DNA of 64,000 nucleotides from Advenella faeciporci (GCF_014652395.1 NZ_BMYS01000015.1:23039-87038); one strand, 5' to 3'; counted from the first letter of the stretch, positions 46,960 through 56,114 are shown. Notes: generated from the sequence alone by a model not told the origin. A program made the numbers and translations.

Positions 46960-47724
46960 TTGTCTGTGCAGTTATCTACAGGCGTGAAATCGCTGCCTCC
47001 ACGGCTTTCAATCAAAAAAATGGCCTGGTTCATGGGAAGCAGGCATATTGCGCCCAATCTGTTTGCCCTGTCTGTGTGGGGGTTTGTGACAGGGGTTGCC
47101 ATGGTTAATTATGGGCTTGCCGCCTGGCAAGCTTTGCTGATGTCTTTTTTGGTCTATGCCGGTTCGTTGCAGTTGACGGTGGCTCCGTTAATGGCCCTGA
47201 ATGCGCCCTTGTGGGTTGTTTTTTTTGCGGCTATGGTTGTTAATCTGCGCTTTATTATTTTTGGCGCCAGTTTATATCCTTATTTCAGGCATTTTTCTGT
47301 TTGGCGACGAATTGTGGCCGGATATTTTTTAACCGATGTCGGGTTTGTCCTGTTCATGAACCGCTTTCGCGCGCAGCGGATTGGCCGTATAGGCATGTAT
47401 TACGGCTACTTTATGTCGGCGTCTTTCCTGTTATGGCTGGTCTGGCAGGTTTCAACCGTTTTGGGCATTTATGTCGGCAGTTATATTCCGGGCTCCTGGT
47501 CACTTGAATATGCGGGCGTTTTTACTTTGCTGGCTATTGTCATTCCCATGGTCCGGACCCAACCCATGCTGGTCACGGTCGTGGCGGCGGGAGCCGCATC
47601 CTGGTTGGGGCAACAGTTACCTTTCAGACTTGGCCTGTTTGTGGCAATTGTTGTAGGTGTAGTGGCAGGCGTACTGGCCGAGAAGTATGGCAAGAATGCC
47701 GGAAAAGCCCGAAAAGGGGTGTGA
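46960..47724 (+). CDS. azlC: AzlC family permease, second copy
   Basis: This is the membrane subunit of an AzlCD-type exporter, 254 residues from TTG 46960. That start is chosen because an AAGGAAG ribosome site sits five bases upstream; GTG at 46966 is the alternative. The pattern GFVTGVAMVNYGLAAWQALLMSFLVYAGSLQLTVAPLMALNAPLW and NLRFIIFGASLYPYFRHF matches AzlC but is clearly divergent from the copy at 28777 (here VYAGSLQL, there VYAGAGQF). The C-terminal helices read FRLGLFVAIVVGVVAGVLAEKYG. It is paired with the small AzlD gene two bases downstream. Confidence 0.85.
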   Translation: MSVQLSTGVKSLPPRLSIKKMAWFMGSRHIAPNLFALSVWGFVTGVAMVNYGLAAWQALLMSFLVYAGSLQLTVAPLMALNAPLWVVFFAAMVVNLRFIIFGASLYPYFRHFSVWRRIVAGYFLTDVGFVLFMNRFRAQRIGRIGMYYGYFMSASFLLWLVWQVSTVLGIYVGSYIPGSWSLEYAGVFTLLAIVIPMVRTQPMLVTVVAAGAASWLGQQLPFRLGLFVAIVVGVVAGVLAEKYGKNAGKARKGV

Positions 47725-47726
47725 AT

Positions 47727-48050
47727 ATGAGTGTTGAATATGTGTTGAAGGCCACTGCATTGATGGTGTTGTGCGCTTTTATTACCCGCGTGGGTTACTT
47801 GCTGATTGGCGGTTATATACCGTTGTCTGATAATGTAAAAAGCGGCTTGCGTTATGCGCCCGTCGCCGCGTTGGTAGCCATTATCGTGCCCAGTCTGCTG
47901 CCCTGGGCGCAAGGCGAAACACCTCGCATAGGGCCTGAAATGTTTGCGGGTATTGTTGCCGGACTGGCGTTTTTTCGCTTCCGCAGTATCCTAGTGCTGA
48001 TTGTTGCCGGCATGGGAACCTTATGGCTATTACGCTGGTTTTTTGGATAA
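47727..48050 (+). CDS. azlD: AzlD family small subunit, second copy
   Basis: This is a 107-residue protein with about four hydrophobic helices. ATG 47727 (MSVEYVLKATALMVLCAFITRVGYLLIGGYIPLSD) follows the azlC stop by two bases. The N-terminal CAFITRVGYLL corresponds to the TYLMRALPF-type motif of the family, and KSGLRYAPVAALVAIIVPSLL to the second helix. It is the partner of the preceding permease. Confidence 0.85.
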   Translation: MSVEYVLKATALMVLCAFITRVGYLLIGGYIPLSDNVKSGLRYAPVAALVAIIVPSLLPWAQGETPRIGPEMFAGIVAGLAFFRFRSILVLIVAGMGTLWLLRWFFG

Positions 48051-48172
48051 ATTCAGCCTGGACTTTCGTGAATCGGCTATTATGGGATGCCAGAGTAGTA
48101 AAATAAGCGGTTAATAGTTATTTTTTGCATTTTTTGCAAACACGGATATTTTATTTTATTGTTCAGGACCCA

Positions 48173-49624
48173 ATGACGGATACCTCTAATGCCAATGCTG
48201 AAAGTGTGAAATCTTTTAGTGAATTTGGTCTTCACCCCGATCTTTTAACGGCCATTTCAGCCAGTGGTTATACAGTCGCCACTCCTATTCAGGCTCAAGC
48301 CATACCCGCCATTATCGATGGCCGTGATGTAATGGGGGCGGCCCAAACGGGAACCGGTAAAACCGCGGCCTTTACGCTTCCGCTGTTACATCGTTTAATG
48401 CCCTATGCCAGCCACAGCACTTCGCCTGCCAGACACCCGGTGCGCGCGCTTATTTTAGCTCCCACACGGGAATTGGCCGATCAGGTGGCTGACAGCGTAA
48501 AGCGTTACAGCGAAAGTTGTCCCTTGCGTGTGGCCGTGGTGTTTGGCGGTGTGGATATTTCCGCCCAAAAAGAAGAGTTGCGCAAAGGATGTGAGCTGGT
48601 CATTGCCACGCCTGGCCGTTTGCTAGACCACATAGAACAGAAAACCATCAATTTGTCGCAGGTGAATACCCTGGTTCTTGATGAGGCGGACAGAATGCTT
48701 GATATGGGCTTTTTGCCCGATCTTGAACGCATTGTCAAACTGTTGCCAAAATCCCGCCAAAGCCTGCTGTTTTCCGCCACGTTTAGTGGTGAAATCAGGA
48801 AACTGGCGCGCTCCTTCCTGAAGTCGCCCATTGAAATCAATGTGGCGCCGCAAAATGCCACGGCCGAAAACGTAACCCAGATTGCCTACCCGGTATCTGG
48901 CAATAACAAGCAGGCCGCAGTATTGTATTTGCTCAAGTCCCGCAGCCTCAGCCAGGTCATTATTTTTGTCAATACAAAAATTGGCGCCAGCCGTTTAACG
49001 CGTGAACTTGTCAAGGAAGGCATTAAGGCAGAATCCATTCATGGCGACAAATCCCAGATCGAGCGTATCAAGGCACTGGATTCCTTCAAGTCGGGTGAAA
49101 CCGCCGTGCTGGTGGCTACCGATGTTGCGGCGCGCGGGCTTGACGTTGCCGGTTTACCCTGTGTGATTAACGTTGATCTTCCATTTAATCCCGAAGACTA
49201 TGTGCACCGGATTGGCCGTACAGGCAGGGCGGGGGCTTCCGGTGAGGCAATTGCCTTGTTTACCGAGCATGAGGAAAAACTGCTTGAGGATATAGAAAAG
49301 CTCATCAAGGTTAAAGTGCCCCGCGGCACCCTCAATATTCCTGAGACTTTCCAGCACCGCAGTCCAGCCAGTGCTGATTCGCGCGGTCGTGGCAAAGGGG
49401 AGCGTTTTAAACGAACCTTTCCCGCTTCAAGGCCGGCACCTATTGACGATTTTTTCTTCAAGCCTTACGAGCCTTCAGTTAAGGATCCGCATAAAGAAGC
49501 CCAACGGCTGCAGCATGAACAAAAGTGGATGGAACACCAGGCCACAGCCAGGCAGCCACAGCTGGCGATCTTGTTAGGCGGACGCCCTAAAAATAATATC
49601 AAGCCTGCTGAATCAAACGACTGA
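48173..49624 (+). CDS. rhlE: DEAD-box RNA helicase, RhlE type
   Basis: This is an ATP-dependent RNA helicase for ribosome or mRNA structure remodelling. ATG 48173 (MTDTSNANAES) gives 483 residues. Motifs in order: Q motif FGLHPDLLTAISASGYTVATPIQAQAIP, Walker A AQTGTGKTAAF, PTRELADQ, DEADRMLDMGF, SAT, IHGDKSQ, and HRIGRTGRAG. The DEADRMLDMGF form and basic C-terminal tail (SRGRGKGERFKRTFP) suit RhlE. The C-terminus overlaps the convergent thioredoxin-like gene by 26 bases. Confidence 0.94.
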   Translation: MTDTSNANAESVKSFSEFGLHPDLLTAISASGYTVATPIQAQAIPAIIDGRDVMGAAQTGTGKTAAFTLPLLHRLMPYASHSTSPARHPVRALILAPTRELADQVADSVKRYSESCPLRVAVVFGGVDISAQKEELRKGCELVIATPGRLLDHIEQKTINLSQVNTLVLDEADRMLDMGFLPDLERIVKLLPKSRQSLLFSATFSGEIRKLARSFLKSPIEINVAPQNATAENVTQIAYPVSGNNKQAAVLYLLKSRSLSQVIIFVNTKIGASRLTRELVKEGIKAESIHGDKSQIERIKALDSFKSGETAVLVATDVAARGLDVAGLPCVINVDLPFNPEDYVHRIGRTGRAGASGEAIALFTEHEEKLLEDIEKLIKVKVPRGTLNIPETFQHRSPASADSRGRGKGERFKRTFPASRPAPIDDFFFKPYEPSVKDPHKEAQRLQHEQKWMEHQATARQPQLAILLGGRPKNNIKPAESND

Positions 49625-49982
49625 ACGACGCAGGGCCACCTGGCTGGACAGGGCTGTCGGGGCGGATATTTTGCAATATTCGCTCCAGGTGGCTGATGTA
49701 AGGCAGCATGGTGCCAAAAAAATGATTCTTTCCTTCTATTTGTATCAATAGCGTGGGAAAGTTCTCAATATCAATATCATCAAGCAGTTCGGGCTCTTCT
49801 TCTATGTCTACCCAAACAAACAGGTGCTGGGGAAAACGCTGACTTAATTCTGTAAATGACTCAAAGTATTCTTTGCATGTATCGCACCATTGCGCGCAAT
49901 AGCATGCGATGAGCCAGGCATTGGGATTTTGCAGTGTATGTGCAATAGTGGAAGCATGTTGACTTGGATTTTGAATGAACAT
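49599..49982 (-). CDS. Thioredoxin-like protein with CDTC redox motif
   Basis: This is a 127-residue protein from ATG 49982 (MFIQNPSQHASTIAHTL); the open frame extends 32 codons upstream with a Cys-rich, non-family start. The thioredoxin active site reads CAQWCDTCKEYFESF (WCDTC, an atypical CxxC pair). The cis-Pro segment is IENFPTLLI. No signal peptide, so it should be cytoplasmic. Its last 26 bases overlap the end of rhlE on the other strand. Redox partner unknown. Confidence 0.85.
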   Translation of the reverse strand: MFIQNPSQHASTIAHTLQNPNAWLIACYCAQWCDTCKEYFESFTELSQRFPQHLFVWVDIEEEPELLDDIDIENFPTLLIQIEGKNHFFGTMLPYISHLERILQNIRPDSPVQPGGPASFSRLIQQA

Positions 49983-50180
49983 AATCAATAATAGCCGGAA
50001 AAAGGCGGACAAGCATGAAAAACAACGCAGGCAAGGTGTCAGACGCTGTTTTTCCGCGGCCGATTGGCTTATCATCATAAAGCAATAATTGTTTTCAAGT
50101 CAAAATTTATGTGCTTTGCATAATCAATCATTTATGCAGTAATCTGGTATTTGAGCCAAGCAGCTCAAAAGGTGAGAAAT

Positions 50181-50981
50181 ATGAGTAATAACTCGACAAG
50201 AAAAATAGGTCTGTTCATTATCGGTGATGAAATCCTGTCCGGGCGCCGCCAGGACAAGCATTTGTCAACAGTGATTTCGATGCTGTCTGGCAGGGGCATG
50301 CAGTTGTCATGGGCCCGGTTTTTGCCCGACGATCTGGATACGCTTGTACAGGAATATAAACGCAGTTTTGCTTCTGGCGATATTGTGTTTTCTTGTGGTG
50401 GCATTGGTGCCACCCCTGATGATAAAACCCGGGATGCCGTTGCGTTGGCACTGGGTGTTGAGCTGGAACTGCACCCCATTGCCGCCAAGCTGATTACCTC
50501 GCGTTTTCAGGAGCTGGCCAAAGAGGGCCGCGGCAGCATAGATATGGGAACACCCGAAAACCAGCGCCGGCTGGCTATGGGTGTATTTCCCAAAGGGGCT
50601 GAAATTGTACCCAATCCTTATAATAAAATTCCGGGTTTTTTTATTCAGGATCATACCTTTGTGCCGGGCTTTCCCGAAATGGCCTGGCCCATGATTGAAT
50701 GGACGCTTGACCATCGGTATGAGCAATATCATAACCTTCAGCGTGTGGAAGAACATTCCATTCTGGCCTATTCATTGCCCGAATCCCGCATCACGCCGGC
50801 ACTGGAGTTCATCGAAATCAACTGGCCGGGTGTCAAGACCTTCAGTTTGCCAACCGTGGCCAGGGATAATAATCCGCCCTTTGTGGATTTGGGCGTCAAA
50901 GGGCCGTCACCTGCCGTTCAAGAGGCTTTTTCCTATTTGAAAGGAGAAATTCTCAGGGCCGGAGGGCGGTTCAGTCATTAA
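50181..50981 (+). CDS. CinA-like molybdopterin-binding domain protein
   Basis: This 266-residue protein (ATG 50181, ribosome site AAAGGTGAG) has the MoCF_biosynth fold of CinA's N-terminal half: IGLFIIGDEILSGRRQDKHLSTVISMLSGRGMQLSWARFLPDD, DIVFSCGGIGATPDDKTRDAVALALG and the GFPEMAWPMIEW segment. It lacks the C-terminal nicotinamide-mononucleotide deamidase domain of full-length CinA; single-domain versions are common in Betaproteobacteria, annotated as competence/damage-inducible protein A. Cofactor or substrate is unknown. A terminator follows at 51017. Confidence 0.85.
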   Translation: MSNNSTRKIGLFIIGDEILSGRRQDKHLSTVISMLSGRGMQLSWARFLPDDLDTLVQEYKRSFASGDIVFSCGGIGATPDDKTRDAVALALGVELELHPIAAKLITSRFQELAKEGRGSIDMGTPENQRRLAMGVFPKGAEIVPNPYNKIPGFFIQDHTFVPGFPEMAWPMIEWTLDHRYEQYHNLQRVEEHSILAYSLPESRITPALEFIEINWPGVKTFSLPTVARDNNPPFVDLGVKGPSPAVQEAFSYLKGEILRAGGRFSH

Positions 50982-51016
50982 TGTACCAGGCGCCCTTGTA
51001 AAATCAAGGTATGGAG

Positions 51017-51058
51017 GAAGCGATGCTCGTCTGCATAAAGATAAGCATAGCTTCTTTT
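51017..51058 (+). terminator. Terminator after the CinA-like gene
   Basis: GAAGCGATGCT pairs with AGCATAGCTTC (one mismatch) across a 16-base loop and is followed by TTTT. Confidence 0.6.
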
Positions 51059-51107
51059 CACATGCTGGGATAAAATATATTGCATTGCAACATTCAAAGT
51101 TATTGCC

Positions 51108-51929
51108 ATGACTGCCAAGAGTCCAATCGTACCTCCGGTCAAATCCTCTTCTTCTGACATCACCATCCAGGTCCTGGAGCGGGCCATGAAACTGCTTGAT
51201 GTGCTGGCCGAGCAGGATGAGCCTGTCTCCCTGAAAGAAATTGCCGCCTTGTCCAATTTGCATTCCTCAACAGCGCATCGTATTTTGAATGATCTTGCCG
51301 CAGGCCGCTATGTAGACAGGGTTAATAACGGTATGTACCAGCTTGGCATGCGTTTGCTTGAGCTGGGTTCCCTGGTTAAAGACAGGTTGAACGTGAGGGA
51401 AATTGCCCATGAACACATGCATGTGTTGCATCGGCTTACCGGGCAAACCATCAATTTATCCATTCAGCAGGGCGATGATATTGTCTACATAGACCGGGCC
51501 TGGAGCGAACGTTCTGGCATGCAGGTGGTTCGGGCTATTGGTGGTCGTGCGCCTTTGCACCTGACTTCGGTTGGCAAGCTTTTTCTGGCAGCGGCCGAAC
51601 CCAGGACGGTACGTGCTTATGCATTACGTACCGGACTTGGCGGTACGACCGGTAACAGCCTGACAGACCTTGACCGACTTGAAAAAGAGCTGGCTTTTGT
51701 GCGCCGTCACGGCTATGCCAGAGACAACGAAGAGCTTGAGCTGGGTGTACGCTGTATTTCTGCCGGTATTTTTGATGACAGTGGGAAATTGGTTGCAGGC
51801 CTGTCCATTTCTTCTCCTTCAGAGCGGATGCGTGATGAATGGGTTGAACTGTTAACGGATACCGCTGCCCGTATTTCGGCAGACCTGGGTTATGAGTGTC
51901 ACAAAGAAGGCCATAAAGCAGGTAGGTAA
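51108..51929 (+). CDS. IclR family transcriptional regulator
   Basis: This is a 273-residue repressor or activator: an N-terminal winged HTH (about residues 16-78: IQVLERAMKLLDVLAEQDEPVSLKEIAALSNLHSSTAHRILNDLAAGRYV) and the C-terminal IclR effector domain (NLSIQQGDDIVYIDRAWSERSGMQV, PLHLTSVGKLFLAA, ELGVRCISAGIFDDSGKLVAGLSISSP). No catabolic gene sits beside it to indicate the effector. It lies between the CinA-like gene and the phasin gene on the same strand; the phasin has its own promoter downstream, so direct control is possible but not shown. Confidence 0.93.
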   Translation: MTAKSPIVPPVKSSSSDITIQVLERAMKLLDVLAEQDEPVSLKEIAALSNLHSSTAHRILNDLAAGRYVDRVNNGMYQLGMRLLELGSLVKDRLNVREIAHEHMHVLHRLTGQTINLSIQQGDDIVYIDRAWSERSGMQVVRAIGGRAPLHLTSVGKLFLAAAEPRTVRAYALRTGLGGTTGNSLTDLDRLEKELAFVRRHGYARDNEELELGVRCISAGIFDDSGKLVAGLSISSPSERMRDEWVELLTDTAARISADLGYECHKEGHKAGR

Positions 51930-52022
51930 AAAGTGCGTGATGTGCAAATTGCCTGTCATCAAGACTTAATAAAAAGCAATTACATTTCAATTAGTTAAGT
52001 TTTTTTGGTTTTTTTGTGATTA

Positions 52023-52039
52023 TTTGTGCAACGCACAAA
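52023..52039. promoter_or_regulatory. Upstream operator-like inverted repeat at the phasin promoter
   Basis: TTTGTGC-AAC-GCACAAA is a perfect 7-bp inverted repeat ending seven bases before the -35 hexamer. A related element recurs at 52079-52093. It is a candidate site for the PHA-responsive repressor PhaR (inference). Confidence 0.6.
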
Positions 52040-52046
52040 AAAATAC

Positions 52047-52074
52047 TTGACCGGCGACAGAAGTTGCGTATAAT
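52047..52074 (+). promoter_or_regulatory. Phasin gene promoter
   Basis: TTGACC (52047-52052) and consensus TATAAT (52069-52074) are spaced 16 bases. The expected transcription start falls near 52081, giving a leader of roughly 125 bases before the phasin ATG. Confidence 0.8.
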
Positions 52075-52078
52075 TTGA

Positions 52079-52093
52079 ATTGTGCGGTGCAAT
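52079..52093. promoter_or_regulatory. Second operator-like element over the phasin transcription start
   Basis: ATTGTGCGGTGCAAT is an imperfect inverted repeat sharing the TTGTGC...GCA core with the upstream site. It sits at about the predicted +1 to +12 region, where a bound repressor would block initiation. Confidence 0.5.
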
Positions 52094-52204
52094 ATAAATA
52101 GGTTGGCAGTAATTTCCTGAAAATGATATTGCAACCGGCTGTTCAATTTATCATGTAGCAGCTTTTTACTTCACAAACTTATTTATTTCTACCTAGGACA
52201 TACC

Positions 52205-52813
52205 ATGAGCGCAATCCCACAACAAATTCTAGATCGTCAAAAATCAGCCATCAACACTTTCGTTGCCGTACAAGGTTCAATTTTTGGTGGCTTCGAGAAA
52301 CTGGTTGATCTGAACATGAAAGTGATCAAAGCTTCTTTAGGTGAGGCTGCCGAGCATTCTCAACAGGTTTCTGAGTTGAAAGATCCACAGGAAGCGGTTG
52401 CTTTCGTATCTTCTTTGGCCCAGCCCAACGCTGAAAAAGCGGTTGCTTACACAAAAAATGTTTATGACATTTTGTCAAGCGTTAGCAACGAGCTGATCAA
52501 ACTGACAGAAACCCAAGTTGCCGAAGGCCAACAGCACATTGCTGAAACCATTGATCAGTTGGCTAAAAATGCCCCTACAGGTTCAGAAAGCGCGGTTGCT
52601 TTGTTGAAATCCTCACTGGCAACTGCGAACACTGCTTATGATTCTTTGAACAAAGCAGCCAAACAAGCCGTTGAAGTTGCCGAAGGTAACCTGACAGCGG
52701 CAGCCAATGCCACTATCAAGGCAACAGAATCTGCGACTGCTGCCACAACAGCCGCTGCCAACAACGTAGCCAATGCCGCCAAAACAGCCACTCGCGCTGC
52801 AGGTCGCAACTAA
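52205..52813 (+). CDS. phaP: Phasin family protein PhaP
   Basis: Phasins coat intracellular PHA granules. The 202-residue protein is helical: MSAIPQQILDRQKSAINTFVAVQGSIFGGFEKLVDLNMKVIKASLGEAAEHSQQV is the phasin_2-type start, followed by amphipathic helices through about residue 140. A low-complexity Ala/Thr/Asn/Lys tail (TAAANATIKATESATAATTAAANN...) resembles the PHA-associated or histone-H1-like tails of some phasins. Codon usage looks highly expressed. It has a strong promoter with flanking operator-like repeats and a strong terminator. The PHA synthase lies about 30 kb away. Confidence 0.93.
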   Translation: MSAIPQQILDRQKSAINTFVAVQGSIFGGFEKLVDLNMKVIKASLGEAAEHSQQVSELKDPQEAVAFVSSLAQPNAEKAVAYTKNVYDILSSVSNELIKLTETQVAEGQQHIAETIDQLAKNAPTGSESAVALLKSSLATANTAYDSLNKAAKQAVEVAEGNLTAAANATIKATESATAATTAAANNVANAAKTATRAAGRN

Positions 52814-52833
52814 TTTGCGTTAAGCAGACAGTA

Positions 52834-52865
52834 AAAAGAGCCCTTCAAATGGGCTCTTTTTTTTT
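52834..52865. terminator. Terminator between phaP and pyrD
   Basis: AAAAGAGCCC / GGGCTCTTTT, a 10-bp stem with a 7-base loop, is followed by a long T-run on the plus strand and preceded by A on the other, so it can serve both convergent genes. Confidence 0.92.
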
Positions 52866-52918
52866 GGAAAAATGCTTGCAAGATCCTGCTTTATGAAGGC
52901 GGACCCTGTGGCAATGGT

Positions 52919-53983
52919 TTATTTGCGCATGAAAATATCGCTCTTTCTAAGCGTATTTATGCAATCGGCAATGAGTTTTGGGCCCTGATAAATAAGGCCC
53001 GTGTATAGTTGCACGGCATTGGCACCGGCATTTATTTTTTCAAGAGCCTGCTTGCCTGAGTTAATACCGCCCACACCGATAATTGTAAAATCCGGTCCCA
53101 TTTCTTTTCTGAGTGACTCAATCACTTTGAGTGACAGCTCATGAACCGGAGGGCCCGACAGGCCACCACTTTCTTCGCTATGTTTAAGCCCCTGAACCGC
53201 ACTGCGGGAAAGCGTGGTGTTGGTCGCAATCACACCATCAATTTCGTAACGCGGCAAAATATGGGCAATAGCCTGAATTTGCCCGGCTTCAAGATCAGGG
53301 GCAATTTTCACAACAACAGGTACCCGGCGGCCATAACGGTCGGCCAGTTCCTTGCGTTTGTCAGCAATTTGCCGCAATAAATCACTTAACTCGTCGCCAC
53401 CTTGCAAGGCACGCAGATTCTTGGTGTTGGGTGAAGAAATATTGATGGTGACATAATCGGCAAAAGGGTACACACCCTCAAGCCCAATCAAGTAATCACT
53501 GGCGGCATTTTCAATTGGAGTATCGGCATTTTTTCCGATATTCAGGCCAAGAACCCCTCTTTTTGCGCGCCATTCACTTTGTTGGACATTTTGCAGGAAC
53601 GTATCCAGACCATGGTTGTTAAAACCCATCCGGTTAATCAGGGATTCTGCCTGCGGCAGGCGAAACATGCGGGGTTTGGGGTTGCCTGGTTGGGCGCGGG
53701 GAGTTACCGTACCCACTTCAATGAAACCAAAACCAAGCTGGCCAAGGGCGTCAATGCATTCCCCGTTTTTATCCAGTCCGGCGGCCAGCCCTATGGGGTT
53801 GCGCAGGGGCAAGCCCATTAAAGTGGTTGGAAGCAGGGTGTGGCTACCTTTAAGCAGCTCGCGTGTAGCTTTGCAGTGATGTGCTTTTTGCAATGATTTC
53901 AATGTCATTTCATGAGCCGTTTCGGCGTCCATTGAAAAGAGCAGTGGGCGAACAAAAGGATAAAGTTTGAAGGTATTGAACAT
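52919..53983 (-). CDS. pyrD: Dihydroorotate dehydrogenase (quinone), class 2
   Basis: This is an FMN enzyme oxidising dihydroorotate at the inner membrane in pyrimidine synthesis. It has 354 residues with the class 2 N-terminal membrane-association helices ([26 protein letters not shown]), then the barrel: [58 protein letters not shown] with the catalytic-base Ser region, and [36 protein letters not shown]. Length and motifs are normal. Confidence 0.97.
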   Translation of the reverse strand: MFNTFKLYPFVRPLLFSMDAETAHEMTLKSLQKAHHCKATRELLKGSHTLLPTTLMGLPLRNPIGLAAGLDKNGECIDALGQLGFGFIEVGTVTPRAQPGNPKPRMFRLPQAESLINRMGFNNHGLDTFLQNVQQSEWRAKRGVLGLNIGKNADTPIENAASDYLIGLEGVYPFADYVTINISSPNTKNLRALQGGDELSDLLRQIADKRKELADRYGRRVPVVVKIAPDLEAGQIQAIAHILPRYEIDGVIATNTTLSRSAVQGLKHSEESGGLSGPPVHELSLKVIESLRKEMGPDFTIIGVGGINSGKQALEKINAGANAVQLYTGLIYQGPKLIADCINTLRKSDIFMRK

Positions 53984-54036
53984 GGCTGAGAAATAAAATG
54001 GAATCTGCCCATTTTAATGCTTATTTTCACTTAAAA

Positions 54037-54771
54037 CTATTCCTGACCGGGAATATGGTCAATCCATTGTTGGTTTATATATTTCTGAAGAGGCTGGAAT
54101 CTGGTTTTATAGGACATTTTTGGGCTTTCCTTTATCCAGTATCCCAGATATAACCAGGGTAGGCCAAGCTGCCTGCATTGTTCTATCTGCCATAAAATGC
54201 AATAGGTGCCCAGGCTGCCGGGGTAGTCAGGATCATAAAATGTATAAACCGAAGACAGCCCGTCATCACTGAGGTCAATAATTGACACAATACGCAGCAC
54301 CCCATCGGGGGAACGGAATTCAACCAGTTCGGTGTTTACGTGGCTGGATAGCAGGAATTGCTCATATTGTTCGCGACCCTGCTCGTCCATGCCACCGCCA
54401 GGGTGCCGCTGATGCTGGTAGCGGCTGTACAAAATAAAATGATCATCTTGCCATTGTATGGGGACTTTGCGGGCAGACAGGTCACGGTGGCGCTTTTGTA
54501 TGCGTTTTTGAGTTGAGCTTGGCTTGAAAGCGACCGTATTAATCCGAACCGATATGCACGCCTGGCAATTGTCGCACTGGGGTTTATATGTGAACAGGCC
54601 GCTGCGGCGGAAACCGGCCCTTAATAAGCTGGCATAGGCCTTGGCGGTAACCAGATGACCCGGCGCAACAACCCGGGAACGGGCTATCCTGCCTTCAAGA
54701 TAACTGCAGGGATAGGAGGCCGTTAAGTAGTAATGCAATACATGCAGGTTGGGGTCATGAATCTCGCTCAT
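54037..54771 (-). CDS. bpt: Aspartate/glutamate leucyltransferase Bpt
   Basis: Bpt adds Leu from Leu-tRNA to proteins with N-terminal Asp or Glu, marking them for ClpS/ClpAP. The 244 residues carry the ATE family start TASYPCSYLEGRIARSRVV, the Cys-rich QCDNCQACISVRINT, RIQKRHRDL, and the C-terminal DPDYPGSLGTYCILWQIEQCRQLGLPWLYLGYWIKESPKMSYKTRFQPL. It directly follows aat (32-base gap), and together they form an N-end-rule operon. Confidence 0.95.
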   Translation of the reverse strand: MSEIHDPNLHVLHYYLTASYPCSYLEGRIARSRVVAPGHLVTAKAYASLLRAGFRRSGLFTYKPQCDNCQACISVRINTVAFKPSSTQKRIQKRHRDLSARKVPIQWQDDHFILYSRYQHQRHPGGGMDEQGREQYEQFLLSSHVNTELVEFRSPDGVLRIVSIIDLSDDGLSSVYTFYDPDYPGSLGTYCILWQIEQCRQLGLPWLYLGYWIKESPKMSYKTRFQPLQKYINQQWIDHIPGQE

Positions 54772-54803
54772 GCGTTAAATATACTCAAATACCCAAGCCG
54801 GGT

Positions 54804-55538
54804 TCAAGAGATATTGCCATCTGAATGTAAAATTCCCGCTTGCCAGGGAGGTGGCGTTTGGGGAATGGTTTTTTTCAGGTGTTCCATAAATATCCTGCGT
54901 GAAACGGGGGCGGCACCAAGACTGCCCAAGTGCCTGGTTTGCTGCTGGCAGTCTATCCATTCAACACCATGGCGAGCCAAAAAAAAGACTGCATAGGCCA
55001 AGGCAATCTTGGAGCTGTCGCTTATATTGGAAAACATGGATTCACCATAAAACATCTTGCCCATTGACACACCGTAAAGCCCACCGGCCAGTTTTCCATC
55101 AATCCAGGTTTCAATACTATGGGCCAGTCCGGCCAGATGCAAGTTGGTGTAGGCGTTAATAATATCCTGACTGATCCAGGTGCCGGCCTGGTTTTGCCGG
55201 GGAGCGGCACAGGCCTGCATAACCTGTACAAAGGCGGTGTCCACCTTGATTTGAATGAAAGGATTTGGCCGGGTTTCCTGTTTGGCAATTTGCCTGAGCT
55301 TTTTCTTCAGGCTGTGCGAGATGACAAAATCCTTGCACATGAGTACCATGCGTTGGGAAGGGCTCCACCACAGAATGGGTTGTGGCTCGGAATACCATGG
55401 GAAAATGCCCTGTTGATAGGCGCTTGTCATGCGAGCCATGGATAAATCACCACCACAGGCCAGCAGGCCGTCCGGCTCTTTAAGGGCGAGCTCGGGCGGG
55501 GGGAACGGGGTTTGCAGGTCTAGCCAGAAAAGCGCCAT
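54804..55538 (-). CDS. aat: Leucyl/phenylalanyl-tRNA-protein transferase Aat
   Basis: Aat adds Leu or Phe to proteins with N-terminal Lys or Arg. The 244 residues start with [63 protein letters not shown], the family signature, followed by the acetyltransferase-like fold ([52 protein letters not shown]). It precedes bpt and follows the Nudix gene by three bases. Confidence 0.96.
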   Translation of the reverse strand: MALFWLDLQTPFPPPELALKEPDGLLACGGDLSMARMTSAYQQGIFPWYSEPQPILWWSPSQRMVLMCKDFVISHSLKKKLRQIAKQETRPNPFIQIKVDTAFVQVMQACAAPRQNQAGTWISQDIINAYTNLHLAGLAHSIETWIDGKLAGGLYGVSMGKMFYGESMFSNISDSSKIALAYAVFFLARHGVEWIDCQQQTRHLGSLGAAPVSRRIFMEHLKKTIPQTPPPWQAGILHSDGNIS

Positions 55539-55541
55539 TGC

Positions 55542-56114
55542 TTAGGATAAGGAAAGATAGTGGGTAGTGAAAACCCCACGCTCCTTGTCTTCAATGTAAC
55601 GTTTAAGGGTCTGGGCAACGGTCCGGAAGGACAGTTCATCCCAGGGTATTTCATCAATGCCAAAATAACGGGCTTCCAGGCTTTCCGGGCCAGGATTCAG
55701 TTTTGGGCTATTGGCATTGGCCAGGAAATACAAATGCACCTGATTGACGTTCGGGACATCGATGACGGTAAAAAGCTGCTTTAGCGTAATGTCTGCCCCG
55801 GCTTCTTCCGTGGTTTCACGAATAGCGCCAAGGCTGCTGGTTTCGCTCAGCTCCATGAAGCCTGCGGGTAATGTCCATTTGTCATACCGGGGTTCGATGG
55901 CGCGGCGGCATAGCAGGATTTTATCTTCCCAGACCGGCACCGTGCCCACCACAACCAGCGGGTTTTTGTAATGGATAGCCCCACAGTTTTCACAAATGTC
56001 GCGTACGCGGTTGTCATCGGGCGGGATTTTGCGGGAAAGGGCAGAGCCGCATTGTGAGCAAAAACGTTGCTCAACCGGTGCCGGAAAATAAAAAGAGGTT
56101 TCGTGATAAGTCAT
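55542..56114 (-). CDS. Nudix hydrolase with N-terminal zinc ribbon
   Basis: This is a pyrophosphohydrolase of about 190 residues (ATG 56114, MTYHETSFYFPAP; the open frame extends ten codons upstream). A zinc ribbon (CSQCGSALSRKIP...CENCGAIHYKNP) precedes the Nudix box GFMELSETSSLGAIRETTEEAGA, which matches GX5EX7REUXEEXGU. This architecture resembles NudC-like or YgdP-like zinc-ribbon Nudix proteins, but substrate is not predictable. It leads into aat. Confidence 0.9.
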   Translation of the reverse strand: MTYHETSFYFPAPVEQRFCSQCGSALSRKIPPDDNRVRDICENCGAIHYKNPLVVVGTVPVWEDKILLCRRAIEPRYDKWTLPAGFMELSETSSLGAIRETTEEAGADITLKQLFTVIDVPNVNQVHLYFLANANSPKLNPGPESLEARYFGIDEIPWDELSFRTVAQTLKRYIEDKERGVFTTHYLSLS

